DNA of 64,000 nucleotides from positions 46,070-110,069 of the forward strand of contig CAAGAC010000116.1 in the NCBI GenBank assembly GCA_900767695.1, in the 5' to 3' direction. Numbering within the stretch: position 1 is the first letter of the stretch; every line of letters starts with the position of its first letter. Under the pieces are notes generated by a model, which made no database searches, was not told the origin of the DNA, and saw only the letters and a program-made list of their open reading frames with translations. Origin of the DNA: an uncultured Succinivibrio sp. Its GTDB lineage: Bacteria > Pseudomonadota > Gammaproteobacteria > Enterobacterales > Succinivibrionaceae. The position numbers and the translations under genes were made by a program. Of this stretch, positions 35,507-42,998 are shown piece by piece.

Positions 35507-36550
35507 TTATCTGCTGGTGTAGTGGGTTTCGCTCAGGCCGCGCAGGCGCTCGGCGGCCTGCTCGGCGGTGAGATCGCGCTGCTTCTCTGCAAGAAGCTCG
35601 AAGCCCGCGACGAACTTCTTGACGGTGGCCGATCTCAGGAGGGGCGGGTAGTAGTGGGCGTGCAGCGTCCACTCCGGGTGCTCCCTGCCGTCGGCAGGGG
35701 CGTTGTGCCAGCCCATCGAGTACGGGAAGGACGTCTCGAAGAGGTTGTCGTAGCGGGTGGTCAGGCGCTTGATGGCCGAGGCCAGATCCTGCCTCTGCTC
35801 GTCTGAAAGCTTGTCGATGGTCGCGACCTGATCCTTTGGCAGGAGCATGGTCTCGAACGGCCACATGGCCCAGAACGGCACCAGGGCCACCCAGTGCTCG
35901 TTCTCAAAGACGATCCTCTCGCCCTTCTCAAGCTCGCGCCTGCAGTAGTCGCCCAAAAGCGTGGCCTTGTGCTTTTTAAAGTACTCGGTCTGGGTGCGAA
36001 GCTCCTTCATGATCTCCTGGGGGATGAAGTCGCAGCACCAGATCTGCCCGTGCGGGTGGGGGTTCGAGCAGCCCATCACCGCGCCCTTGTTCTCAAAGAG
36101 CTGCACGTACTCGTACTTCTGCGAGAGCTCGGCGTACTGCGAGCCCCAGAGATCGACCACGCGGCGGATCTCGGGGACCGAGAGCAGGGGCAGGGTCTTG
36201 GAGTGATCGGGCGAGAAGCAGATCACGCGGGCGGTGCCGCGCACCGACTCGGCCTTGAAGAGATCGTCGTCCTCCCCAAGCGAGGCCTTCGGGGTGTCGG
36301 GGAGCAGCGCCGCAAAGTCGTTGGTGAAGACGTAGTTGTCCTCGTACTTTGGGTTCAAGTCCCCGCTCACCCTCTTGTTCCCCGGGCAGAGGTAGCACTT
36401 GGGATCGTAGGATGGGGTGTTGGGCGCGGGGAGCTTCTCGACCTGCCCAAGCCAGGGCCTCTTGGCGCGGTGCGGGGAGACTAAAAGCCACTCGCCTGTG
36501 AGCGCGTTGTAGCGGCGGTGGGGGTGGGACGCCATATCAAAGTCAGCCAT
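35507..36550 (-). CDS. galT: Galactose-1-phosphate uridylyltransferase
   Basis: 347 aa from the ATG at 36550, which is preceded by GGAGGGC and lies 10 bp after galE. Exchanges UMP between UDP-glucose and galactose-1-phosphate. Zinc ligands are C52 and C55 in CYLCPGN. The catalytic loop is NPHPHGQIW with H165 and H167 as the HPH motif. [19 protein letters not shown] follows. This is a class I GalT of standard length. Confidence 0.97.
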   Translation of the reverse strand: MADFDMASHPHRRYNALTGEWLLVSPHRAKRPWLGQVEKLPAPNTPSYDPKCYLCPGNKRVSGDLNPKYEDNYVFTNDFAALLPDTPKASLGEDDDLFKAESVRGTARVICFSPDHSKTLPLLSVPEIRRVVDLWGSQYAELSQKYEYVQLFENKGAVMGCSNPHPHGQIWCCDFIPQEIMKELRTQTEYFKKHKATLLGDYCRRELEKGERIVFENEHWVALVPFWAMWPFETMLLPKDQVATIDKLSDEQRQDLASAIKRLTTRYDNLFETSFPYSMGWHNAPADGREHPEWTLHAHYYPPLLRSATVKKFVAGFELLAEKQRDLTAEQAAERLRGLSETHYTSR

Positions 36551-36560
36551 GATGCCCTCC

Positions 36561-37580
36561 TTAGTCGTCATACCCGTTGGGGTTGTTCTTCTGCCAGTTG
36601 TAGGAGTCGGCGGCCATCTGGTCGAGGCTCCTCGTGGCCTTCCAGCCAAGCTCGCGCTGGGCCTTGGATGGATCGGCGTAGCACTGCACCACGTCGCCCG
36701 CGCGGCGCGGGGCGAACTTGTAGGGAAGCTGGCGCCCGATGGCCTTTGAGAAGGCCTTCACCATGTCGAGCACGCTGTAGCCGACGCCGGTGCCGAGGTT
36801 GTAGACGTAGGTGCCGGGCTTTCCCATGCAGTGCCTGAGCGCGGCGACGTGGCCCTCGGCCAGATCCACCACGTGGATGTAGTCGCGCACGCAGGTGCCG
36901 TCGGGGGTCGGGTAGTCGTTGCCGAAGACGTTGAGGTGCGGGAGCCTGCCCACCGCGACCTGGCAGAGGTAGGGCATCAGGTTGTTGGGGATCCCGCGCG
37001 GATCCTCGCCGATGAGACCGGACTCGTGGGCCCCGACCGGGTTGAAGTAGCGCAGCAGCACCATCGAGAACGATGGATCGGCGTGCTGGAGTTCCTGGCA
37101 CATGTACTCGATGTCGACCTTGGTCTGGCCGTACGGGCAGTTGGCGCGCTTGACCGGGCTCTCCTCGGTGAGGGGCACGCTGTCGGGCTCGCCGTAGACG
37201 GTGGCCGACGAGCTGAAGATGAAGTTCCTGCATCCGAACTCCCTCATCACGAAGAGCAGGTTGCGCGCGCCGGCGACGTTGTTGTCGTAGTATTCAAGGG
37301 GCTTCTTCACGCTCTCGCCAACGGCCTTGAGGCCCGCGAAGTTTATGACTGCGTCGATCTTGTAGGCGCTGAACACGGCCTCGACCTGCTCGCGGGAGCG
37401 GATGTCGCCTGCCATGAACGGGATGCTCCTCCCGCAGATCCTGGCAAGGCGCTCGAGCACCTTGGGCTTGCTGTTGCTGAAGTTGTCGAAAATGACCGGC
37501 TCGTAGCCAGCCTTGGCAAGGGAAACCACCGTGTGGGATCCGATGAATCCCGCGCCGCCTGTGACAAGTATCGTCGCCAT
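36561..37580 (-). CDS. galE: UDP-glucose 4-epimerase
   Basis: 339 aa from the ATG at 37580. An in-frame ATG 6 bases upstream is only 2 bases from AGGAG, whereas this one is spaced by 8. Interconverts UDP-galactose and UDP-glucose. The NAD-binding start is [18 protein letters not shown], the catalytic triad region is [11 protein letters not shown] and [13 protein letters not shown] (YxxxK), and the segment [12 protein letters not shown] follows. First gene of the gal operon, under the operator at 37607-37622. Confidence 0.97.
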   Translation of the reverse strand: MATILVTGGAGFIGSHTVVSLAKAGYEPVIFDNFSNSKPKVLERLARICGRSIPFMAGDIRSREQVEAVFSAYKIDAVINFAGLKAVGESVKKPLEYYDNNVAGARNLLFVMREFGCRNFIFSSSATVYGEPDSVPLTEESPVKRANCPYGQTKVDIEYMCQELQHADPSFSMVLLRYFNPVGAHESGLIGEDPRGIPNNLMPYLCQVAVGRLPHLNVFGNDYPTPDGTCVRDYIHVVDLAEGHVAALRHCMGKPGTYVYNLGTGVGYSVLDMVKAFSKAIGRQLPYKFAPRRAGDVVQCYADPSKAQRELGWKATRSLDQMAADSYNWQKNNPNGYDD

Positions 37581-37606
37581 TTCCATGACTCCTGGTGAAT
37601 AAGACC

Positions 37607-37631
37607 ATGTAACCGTTTACATGACATTATA
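37607..37631 (-). promoter_or_regulatory. galE promoter -10 and GalR-type operator
   Basis: ATGTAACCGTTTACAT at 37607-37622 is a near-perfect palindrome matching the GalR/GalS operator GTGTAANCGNTTACAC at all specified inner positions. A perfect TATAAT for the minus strand lies at 37631-37626, so the operator covers about -3 to +13 of the gal transcript. There is no good -35, which may mean activator help (a partial TGTGA lies at 37663). Repression by the adjacent GalR-like protein is the simple reading. Confidence 0.8.
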
Positions 37632-37718
37632 GGGCACATTTGCCCAAGCGGCGATGCAAACTGTGACCTGCCTCCTATTTTCCAAACATTCATTTTGGGC
37701 CCCTCCATGCCCGCGCTT

Positions 37719-37747
37719 TTGATAAATGCGCCATCCGCTACTACAAT
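37719..37747 (+). promoter_or_regulatory. galR promoter
   Basis: TTGATA at 37719-37724, a 17-base spacer and TACAAT at 37742-37747: five of six matches at both boxes. The start point would be near 37754, just before the tandem palindromes. GGAGGA at 37791-37796 precedes the ATG at 37805. Confidence 0.78.
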
Positions 37748-37757
37748 TAAGCCAGCA

Positions 37758-37785
37758 TGAAAGCGTTTTCAGAAAACGCTTTCTC
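37758..37785 (+). promoter_or_regulatory. Tandem LacI/GalR-type operators in the galR leader
   Basis: GAAAGCGTTTTC (37759-37770) and its exact reverse complement (37772-37783) flank a single A. Each half is itself an imperfect palindrome centred on CG (TGAAAGCGTTTTCA and AGAAAACGCTTTCT), the layout of LacI-family operators, so two sites lie side by side over the first transcribed bases of galR. They differ from the gal operator at the fourth position of each arm. Autoregulation by GalR or control by another LacI-family protein are both possible. Confidence 0.65.
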
Positions 37786-37804
37786 ATAGCGGAGGAAAAA
37801 CGGG

Positions 37805-38800
37805 ATGGCAACAATACGCGACGTCGCGAAGCTCGCCGGGGTGAGCGTCGCCACGGTGTCCAGGGTGCTCAACGGCACGGCCAAGGTCTCCGACGAGGCC
37901 AGGCGCGCCGTGCTCAGCGCCCAGGAGGCGCTGGACTTCCACCTCAACGCCAACGCGCGCGCCCTGGCCCAGCAGGAGAGCCAGACCGTGGGCGTTCTGG
38001 TCTCCTCGGTGGACGATCCCTACTTTGCCAACATGATCAAGTCGTGCGACGAGGCGGCCTGGACGCACGGCAAGATGGTGCTCGTGACCCAGGGCTACTA
38101 CGACGAGGAGCGCGAGCAGATGGCGCTCAACGCGATGATCTCCCGCCAGTGCGCGGGACTGGTCGTCCACGCCATCGCCCTGCCCGACGAGGTCATGGTC
38201 CGCTACATGGAGCAGTTCAAGTGCATGGTGCTCGTAAACCGCCTGCTCAGGGGCTTCGAGGACCGCTGCGTCAACATCGACAACGTGGGCGGGATGGAGC
38301 TTGCGGTGAACGAGCTCATAGCCGCTGGCCGCAGGCGCATAGCCTTCGTCAACTCCTCGATGAAAATCCTCGACGCCGACTACCGGCACCAGGGCTACCT
38401 CAGGGCGCTTGAGAAGGCCGGGCTTGAAGCCTCCCCTGAGCTGACCGTCAAGGTTCCGCCCACGCTCGAGGGCGGGGCCGAGGCCGCCGGGATCCTGACT
38501 AAGGCTGGAGAATCCATCGACGCCGTCGCCTGCTACAACGACGCCATCGCCGCAGGCGTCATGAACACCCTGCTCACCGCCGGGATCAGCGTGCCCGGCG
38601 ACGTCTCGGTCACGGGCTTTGACGATCTGCCGCTTGCGCGCGTGATGCACCCGGCCCTCACCACCGTCACCAACCCCTCGGGCGAGATAGGCAGGTGCGC
38701 GACCGAGCTCACGCTCGCGCTCCACGACGGCAGGCCCTACTCCCTGCCCCCCTTCAGGACCGTGCTCGTAAGGCGCGGATCGGTCGCGCCCAGGGCCTGA
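37805..38800 (+). CDS. galR: LacI-family transcriptional regulator, GalR/GalS-like
   Basis: 331 aa. The N-terminal helix-turn-helix MATIRDVAKLAGVSVATVSR has the same recognition helix (SVATVSRV) as E. coli GalR, and the hinge segment NANARALAQQ is also GalR-like. The sugar-binding domain follows (TVGVLVSSVDDPYFANMIKS, ALNAMISRQCAGLVVHA, AVACYNDAIAAG). The gene diverges from galETK, whose promoter holds a GalR-type operator, so it very likely represses the gal operon and releases it on galactose. Confidence 0.88.
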   Translation: MATIRDVAKLAGVSVATVSRVLNGTAKVSDEARRAVLSAQEALDFHLNANARALAQQESQTVGVLVSSVDDPYFANMIKSCDEAAWTHGKMVLVTQGYYDEEREQMALNAMISRQCAGLVVHAIALPDEVMVRYMEQFKCMVLVNRLLRGFEDRCVNIDNVGGMELAVNELIAAGRRRIAFVNSSMKILDADYRHQGYLRALEKAGLEASPELTVKVPPTLEGGAEAAGILTKAGESIDAVACYNDAIAAGVMNTLLTAGISVPGDVSVTGFDDLPLARVMHPALTTVTNPSGEIGRCATELTLALHDGRPYSLPPFRTVLVRRGSVAPRA

Positions 38801-39002
38801 CTCCCAATTCCGATGTAAAAAAGTTGCATCTTTGCCTTTCATCCGCGCGCGCCTGGGCGCGCGCTGGAGCCGCCGTGCAAGCGCATTTCCAGGATTTTCC
38901 GAAACGATGCGGATCAGCCGTGCCAGCGGATGGCGGATGGGGCGCGGCTCCATCAATTTGGTAATATGAGCAAAAAGAAGCAAACATTAAGGCTTAACGC
39001 GA

Positions 39003-40124
39003 TTGGGTCTTTTTTCTAAGAAGAGCGGCGGCGCGGGCGACGCGCCAAAGCGCAGGACGCTCAAGCTCCACAGCTCGTACCGGCACCAGAGCCGCGAACG
39101 CAGGCACAACAAGCGCTTCTTCCTCGTGGAGAAGGGCTGGGGGCGCGGCTTCGTCGAGAAGGCGCCGTTCTCAAGGCGCATGCTCCATCCCTACTTCTGG
39201 GGATCGTGGCTCGTGATATTCATGTTCTGGGGCCTCGTCACCTTCCTGCCCTACCCTGTCCTGATGTTCCTGGGCCGCCAGTTCGGCCTTCTCATCGGCG
39301 TGCTGATGCCAAGCCGCCGCTACGTGCTCGCGCGCAACGCCGCGCTGGCCTTCCCCGAGCTTGAGAAGAAGGAGCGCCGCCGCTTCAAGCGCCGCGTGCT
39401 GGAGAACTCCGGCGCGGCCCTGTTCGAGACCGGGATCGCCTGGTTCTGGCCCGACTGGAGGTTCCGCCGCCACCTCACCTGGAACGAGGAGGAGATCAAG
39501 GCCGCGCGCGAGCTTGCCGCCAAGGATCTCCCCACCATCGTCCTCACCGCCCACTTCGTCACTCTCGAGATCATGGCAAGGGCCTACGCGATGCTCATAA
39601 AGCCGGGCATCGGCGTCTACCGCCCCTCCGAGCACCCGGTGTGGGAGTGGATGCAGGTCAAGGGCAGGCTTCGCGAGAACCTCGCGCTGGTCTCCTCGAA
39701 GGATCCGCGCAGCATGATCAAGGCGCTCATGCGCAAAGTTCCGATCTGGTACGCCCCGGATCAGGACTACGGGTCAAAGGTTTCAATCTTCGTGCCGTTC
39801 TTCGGGGTGGAGAACGTCGCCACCGTGACCGGCACGCACGATCTGGCGCGCGTCAAGGGCACCATTGTCCAGCCTTCCTGGACCATGCGCGACCACGGCA
39901 AGTACATCCTGAGGGTTTTGAAGCCCATCGAGAACTTCCCCACCGCTGACGCGGTGGAGGACACGAAGCGCATCAACAGCGTGCTTGAGAACATGATCAG
40001 GGAGCGGCCCGACCAGTACCTCTGGCTGCACCGCCGCTTCAAGACCCGCCCGGTGGGCGAGCCATCGCGCTACCCCGGGCTTGAGGACGGCGGCACCGCG
40101 GCCGCAGGGAGGCAGACAAAATGA
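39003..40124 (+). CDS. Lipid A late acyltransferase, LpxL/LpxM/LpxP family
   Basis: 373 aa from a TTG at 39003, the earliest start in this frame, with AAGG upstream; a start further in (ATG near residue 60) is possible. Inner-membrane enzyme that adds a secondary acyl chain to lipid A. After a ~55-residue basic extension not usual in the family come MLHPYFWGSWLVIFMFWGLV (membrane anchor) and LPYPVLMFLGR. The HX4E catalytic motif HFVTLE is at 184-189. YRPSEHPVWEW and WYAPDQDYGSKVSIFVPFFG follow. Which acyl position it serves cannot be told. It overlaps the next gene by 4 bp. Confidence 0.85.
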   Translation: MGLFSKKSGGAGDAPKRRTLKLHSSYRHQSRERRHNKRFFLVEKGWGRGFVEKAPFSRRMLHPYFWGSWLVIFMFWGLVTFLPYPVLMFLGRQFGLLIGVLMPSRRYVLARNAALAFPELEKKERRRFKRRVLENSGAALFETGIAWFWPDWRFRRHLTWNEEEIKAARELAAKDLPTIVLTAHFVTLEIMARAYAMLIKPGIGVYRPSEHPVWEWMQVKGRLRENLALVSSKDPRSMIKALMRKVPIWYAPDQDYGSKVSIFVPFFGVENVATVTGTHDLARVKGTIVQPSWTMRDHGKYILRVLKPIENFPTADAVEDTKRINSVLENMIRERPDQYLWLHRRFKTRPVGEPSRYPGLEDGGTAAAGRQTK

Positions 40125-40726
40125 GGCTTGCGGCAACGCTGGTTCTAGCTGCCGCCGCGGCGGCCCTTTCGGGCTGCTACAGCGACGAGGAGGTGAGGGG
40201 GGCGGAGAAGGTCGTGACCGCGCTCCCCTCCGAGGTCAAGGGATGCGAGTTCATCCGCGACATCGACACCGGAGGGGCCTACGCGACCATTGGCCAGGCG
40301 CGCTTCCTGCTAAAGCGCCAGGCCTACCTCGACCACGCCACGCACATCGTCGAGACCCACGCCTGGCCCGGGCTCATCTCGCCGCGCTTCATCGGCGTGG
40401 GGCTTTCGGGGCGCGAGTACCGCTGCGCCGAGGGCGCCGGCCCCAAGGTTGCAAGCCCCAAGGCCGAGCTTGAGTACGAGATCCCTTCCTACGACATCCT
40501 CTTCCCCGACGACGAGATCTTTGGAGACGAGGGCTGGGGCTGCCCGCCCGTGATGGGCCTGGGCTTCCATCATTTCGGCCCGCCCCCGCGCGGCTTTGGG
40601 CCACACGGCCCAGGCCCCCGCGGCTTCGGGCCCCATGGACCCGGGCCGCATGGATTCGGCCCTCATGGGCCGGGTCCTCGCGGCTTCGCGCCGCCTCCTC
40701 CGCCTCCAAGCGGCGGCAGGAAGTAG
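40121..40726 (+). CDS. Lipoprotein, DUF4156-like, with Gly/Pro/His repeat tail
   Basis: 201 aa. Lipoprotein signal MRLAATLVLAAAAAALSGC with lipobox LSGC (lipidated Cys19). The mature domain has GCEFIRDIDTGGA and KRQAYLDHATHIVETH, which resemble the DUF4156 (RcsF-like) pattern with its paired cysteines (GCEF and YRCAEG). The last ~50 residues are near-perfect ten-residue units of the form GFGPHGPGPR, ending in a Pro run and SGGRK. The tail is His-rich and could bind metal or span the wall; no function is known. The start overlaps the acyltransferase stop (ATGA), suggesting an envelope operon. Confidence 0.7.
   Translation: MRLAATLVLAAAAAALSGCYSDEEVRGAEKVVTALPSEVKGCEFIRDIDTGGAYATIGQARFLLKRQAYLDHATHIVETHAWPGLISPRFIGVGLSGREYRCAEGAGPKVASPKAELEYEIPSYDILFPDDEIFGDEGWGCPPVMGLGFHHFGPPPRGFGPHGPGPRGFGPHGPGPHGFGPHGPGPRGFAPPPPPPSGGRK
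40596..40695 (+). repeat. Tandem 30-bp coding repeats in the lipoprotein gene
   Basis: At least three copies of an approximately 30-bp unit (GGCTTCGGGCC / CCATGGACC variants) encode the GFGPHGPGPx decamer. Copies differ mostly at third codon positions. Copy number may vary by slippage. Confidence 0.65.
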
Positions 40727-40751
40727 GGTTCTTCCTCACTTCTTCCTGCGC

Positions 40752-42998
40752 TCAGCGGACTTCATCTGCGGCCTCATGCAGGAGCAGGTCTGCCTTGCGG
40801 CAGCCATCAGGCGATCCCATCGAGCAGGCCTTCCTCAGGATCCTCATGGCCCAGTCATTGTCAGGCGGCTGCTCCAAGCCGCAGCCTAGGGCCTTCATCA
40901 CACCAAGATCCACAAGCGCTTCAAGATCGCCCTGCCCTGCGGCGTTTTCAAGCAATGAAGACGCGCCCTTGCAGTTTCGTTCCCTGCCATAGGCCATGTA
41001 GTCCATGACTGCCAGCCTGCGCTGGGCGCTTAGGCTGCCGCCTGACGTGGCCCTTTGAAGCAAAATGCGCATTTCATCCTTGCCGCCTTGAGTGACGATC
41101 CCCTGCTCAAGCCACAGGGCATAATCCGACATTGCCTCGGCATCGCCATCCGATGCGGCATTCATCATCCATGTGGCCGCGCAGTCCTCCTCGCCGGCAT
41201 CGGCGCACATGAGCGCGACTCTGCGCTCCGATGATGCAAGCGCATCGGCTCTCCTGCCATCAGGCGCGAGGCGAAAGCCTCCTGAGGCGGCGCGGAGGGC
41301 TGAGGCGGATCTGGGAAGCGCCTTTGAAAGCACATCATGGGCCAGATAGGAAAACTCTTTTGGAGGATCATCCAGTTCCACGCCCCGCCTCTCCAGGAAC
41401 TCCGCCTTGGCGCAGGACGGCCTGCCGCCCAGGGCGCAGCCCTTGCGCAGGAACGAGAGGGCCGCCTTGGGATCGTGGCTGTCAGATCCCCTTCCCGCGG
41501 CCATGCGCGACACGCCGAGGATCCTGAAGGCCTCGGGGAAGCCTCCTCTGGCAGATTGCAGGAGCAATTCCCGCGCCTGCCTGGGATCGTGCCTTGCGCG
41601 GACTCACCTGAGGATCATGGCCGCATTGAACTGGGCAGCGGCGCTTCCGCGCGCTGCGGCCTTGAGATACCACTCAAGCGCCTTGCCATGCTCGCGCGCC
41701 GCCGCATGCATGCTTCCAAGGCGGATCATCGCAAGCGTCTGGGGAATTGGAGCCTGCGCCTGAGCCGCGGCCATCTCCAGATAAGTCCTGGCGCTCGCGC
41801 ACTGATCCACCGCCCAAGGGCCTCTCTCGCGGTAGGCCGCGCCAAGGCGGCAGGTCAGCACCGGATCCCTGGCCGAGCCGAGCTTCTCCAGCCTGCCTGG
41901 GGATGCAAGCAGGTCCTTTTGCAGGATGGCGCCCATCGCGAGCTGGGCTGCGGCATTGCCGCCAGACGCGGCCTTCTCAAGCCATTTAGCCCCAGCCGTG
42001 CGGCCGGCAGGGACGCAGCGCCCTTCAAAGAGCATCGCGCCTAGGCGGTACTGCGCATCCGGGTTCCCGCCTTGCGCGGCCTTAAGGCTCTGCGAGTAGG
42101 CCGATGCGCAATCCCTGGGATCGGCAGGCCAGGCGGCCTCCCCTGCGAACACGCCCAGAGCGTGCCTCTGCCTTTGGTGCCAAAACGAGCGTGCAAGAGC
42201 CTCTGAAGGATGGTCGGTCTGGAGCTTCTTGAAGATCTCCTCGGCGTATTCAGGATCGACTGCATGGGCGCATTTCCACAACTCTGAAGCCGCATATGGA
42301 TCAGGTGGGGCCGCATCTCCGCGCTCGACCATCTGCCAAAGCCTCGCCATTGCCTCGACCGCGATGCGGCGCTCTTTCTTGTTATCGCTGCGCAGGCCCT
42401 CGCATGCAGCTTTCTTCAGCCACTCGATGGACGACACTGGATCAGGCAGTCCGCACCTGCCGTCGGCGTAGGCTCGTCCCAGATCGAGCATTTAGCTTGC
42501 AGACGGATAGGAGCCGTAGCTGCTGTACAGGTATGAAACGCCGCCGCAATCCCCTTTCTTGATGTAGATCCTTGCCGCCCTGTAGGACATTTCACCAGTG
42601 TGGTAGCCTTCCTTGAAGTCCTCCATGTAATACCCGAGGGCGGTATCCTCATCCTTTGGGTAGCCAAGCCCCAGCTCATGCATCAGTCCAAGCTTGAAAA
42701 TGGCTCGTCCATTGCCCTTGCTGGCGGCATACTCGAGCTTCTTGCGCTCAAGCCAGCTGTAATCAGGACTCTTTAACCTAAAATCATGATCACGCTCCAA
42801 GTCCTCGATCATCATCCACGACTCCAAAAAGTCGTAGCCGTCGCCCAAATGCCAGGGCGAGATGAGGAACTCGAAGCCGATGATGGCGATGGCGAAGAAG
42901 CCGCCGACCAGCGATGCCGCCAAGGCTGCCAGGGCGACATCGCAGATGGTTTCGCGGAAAGCCTTTGGACTCTGGAAAAGGCGGCGCTTCTCAGCCAA
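40752..42998 (-). pseudogene. Sel1-repeat membrane protein gene interrupted by two in-frame stops
   Basis: Three consecutive open segments, 42998-42495, 42491-41607 and 41603-40752, lie in the same frame, separated only by TAA (42494-42492) and TGA (41606-41604). Sel1-type helix repeats run through both stops (YPSAS, stop, MLDLGRAYADG; and FNAAMILR, stop, VRARHDPRQARELLLQ). The N-terminus has one membrane span (ALAASLVGGFFAIAIIGFEFLI). The likely start is a TTG at 42998 with GGAG upstream, overlapping the glnE stop by 8 bp. The intact protein would have about 748 residues. Sel1 proteins are scaffolds for protein contacts. No frameshift is seen. Decay, readthrough or sequence error are all possible; the two downstream segments could also be made separately. 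Confidence 0.72.

Noticed and set aside
38840..38865. GCGCGCGC inverted repeat after galR as a terminator
   Set aside because: No T-run follows on either strand; it is left as an unassigned GC-rich repeat in the 38801-39002 gap, which otherwise shows only an AT-rich stretch before the acyltransferase.
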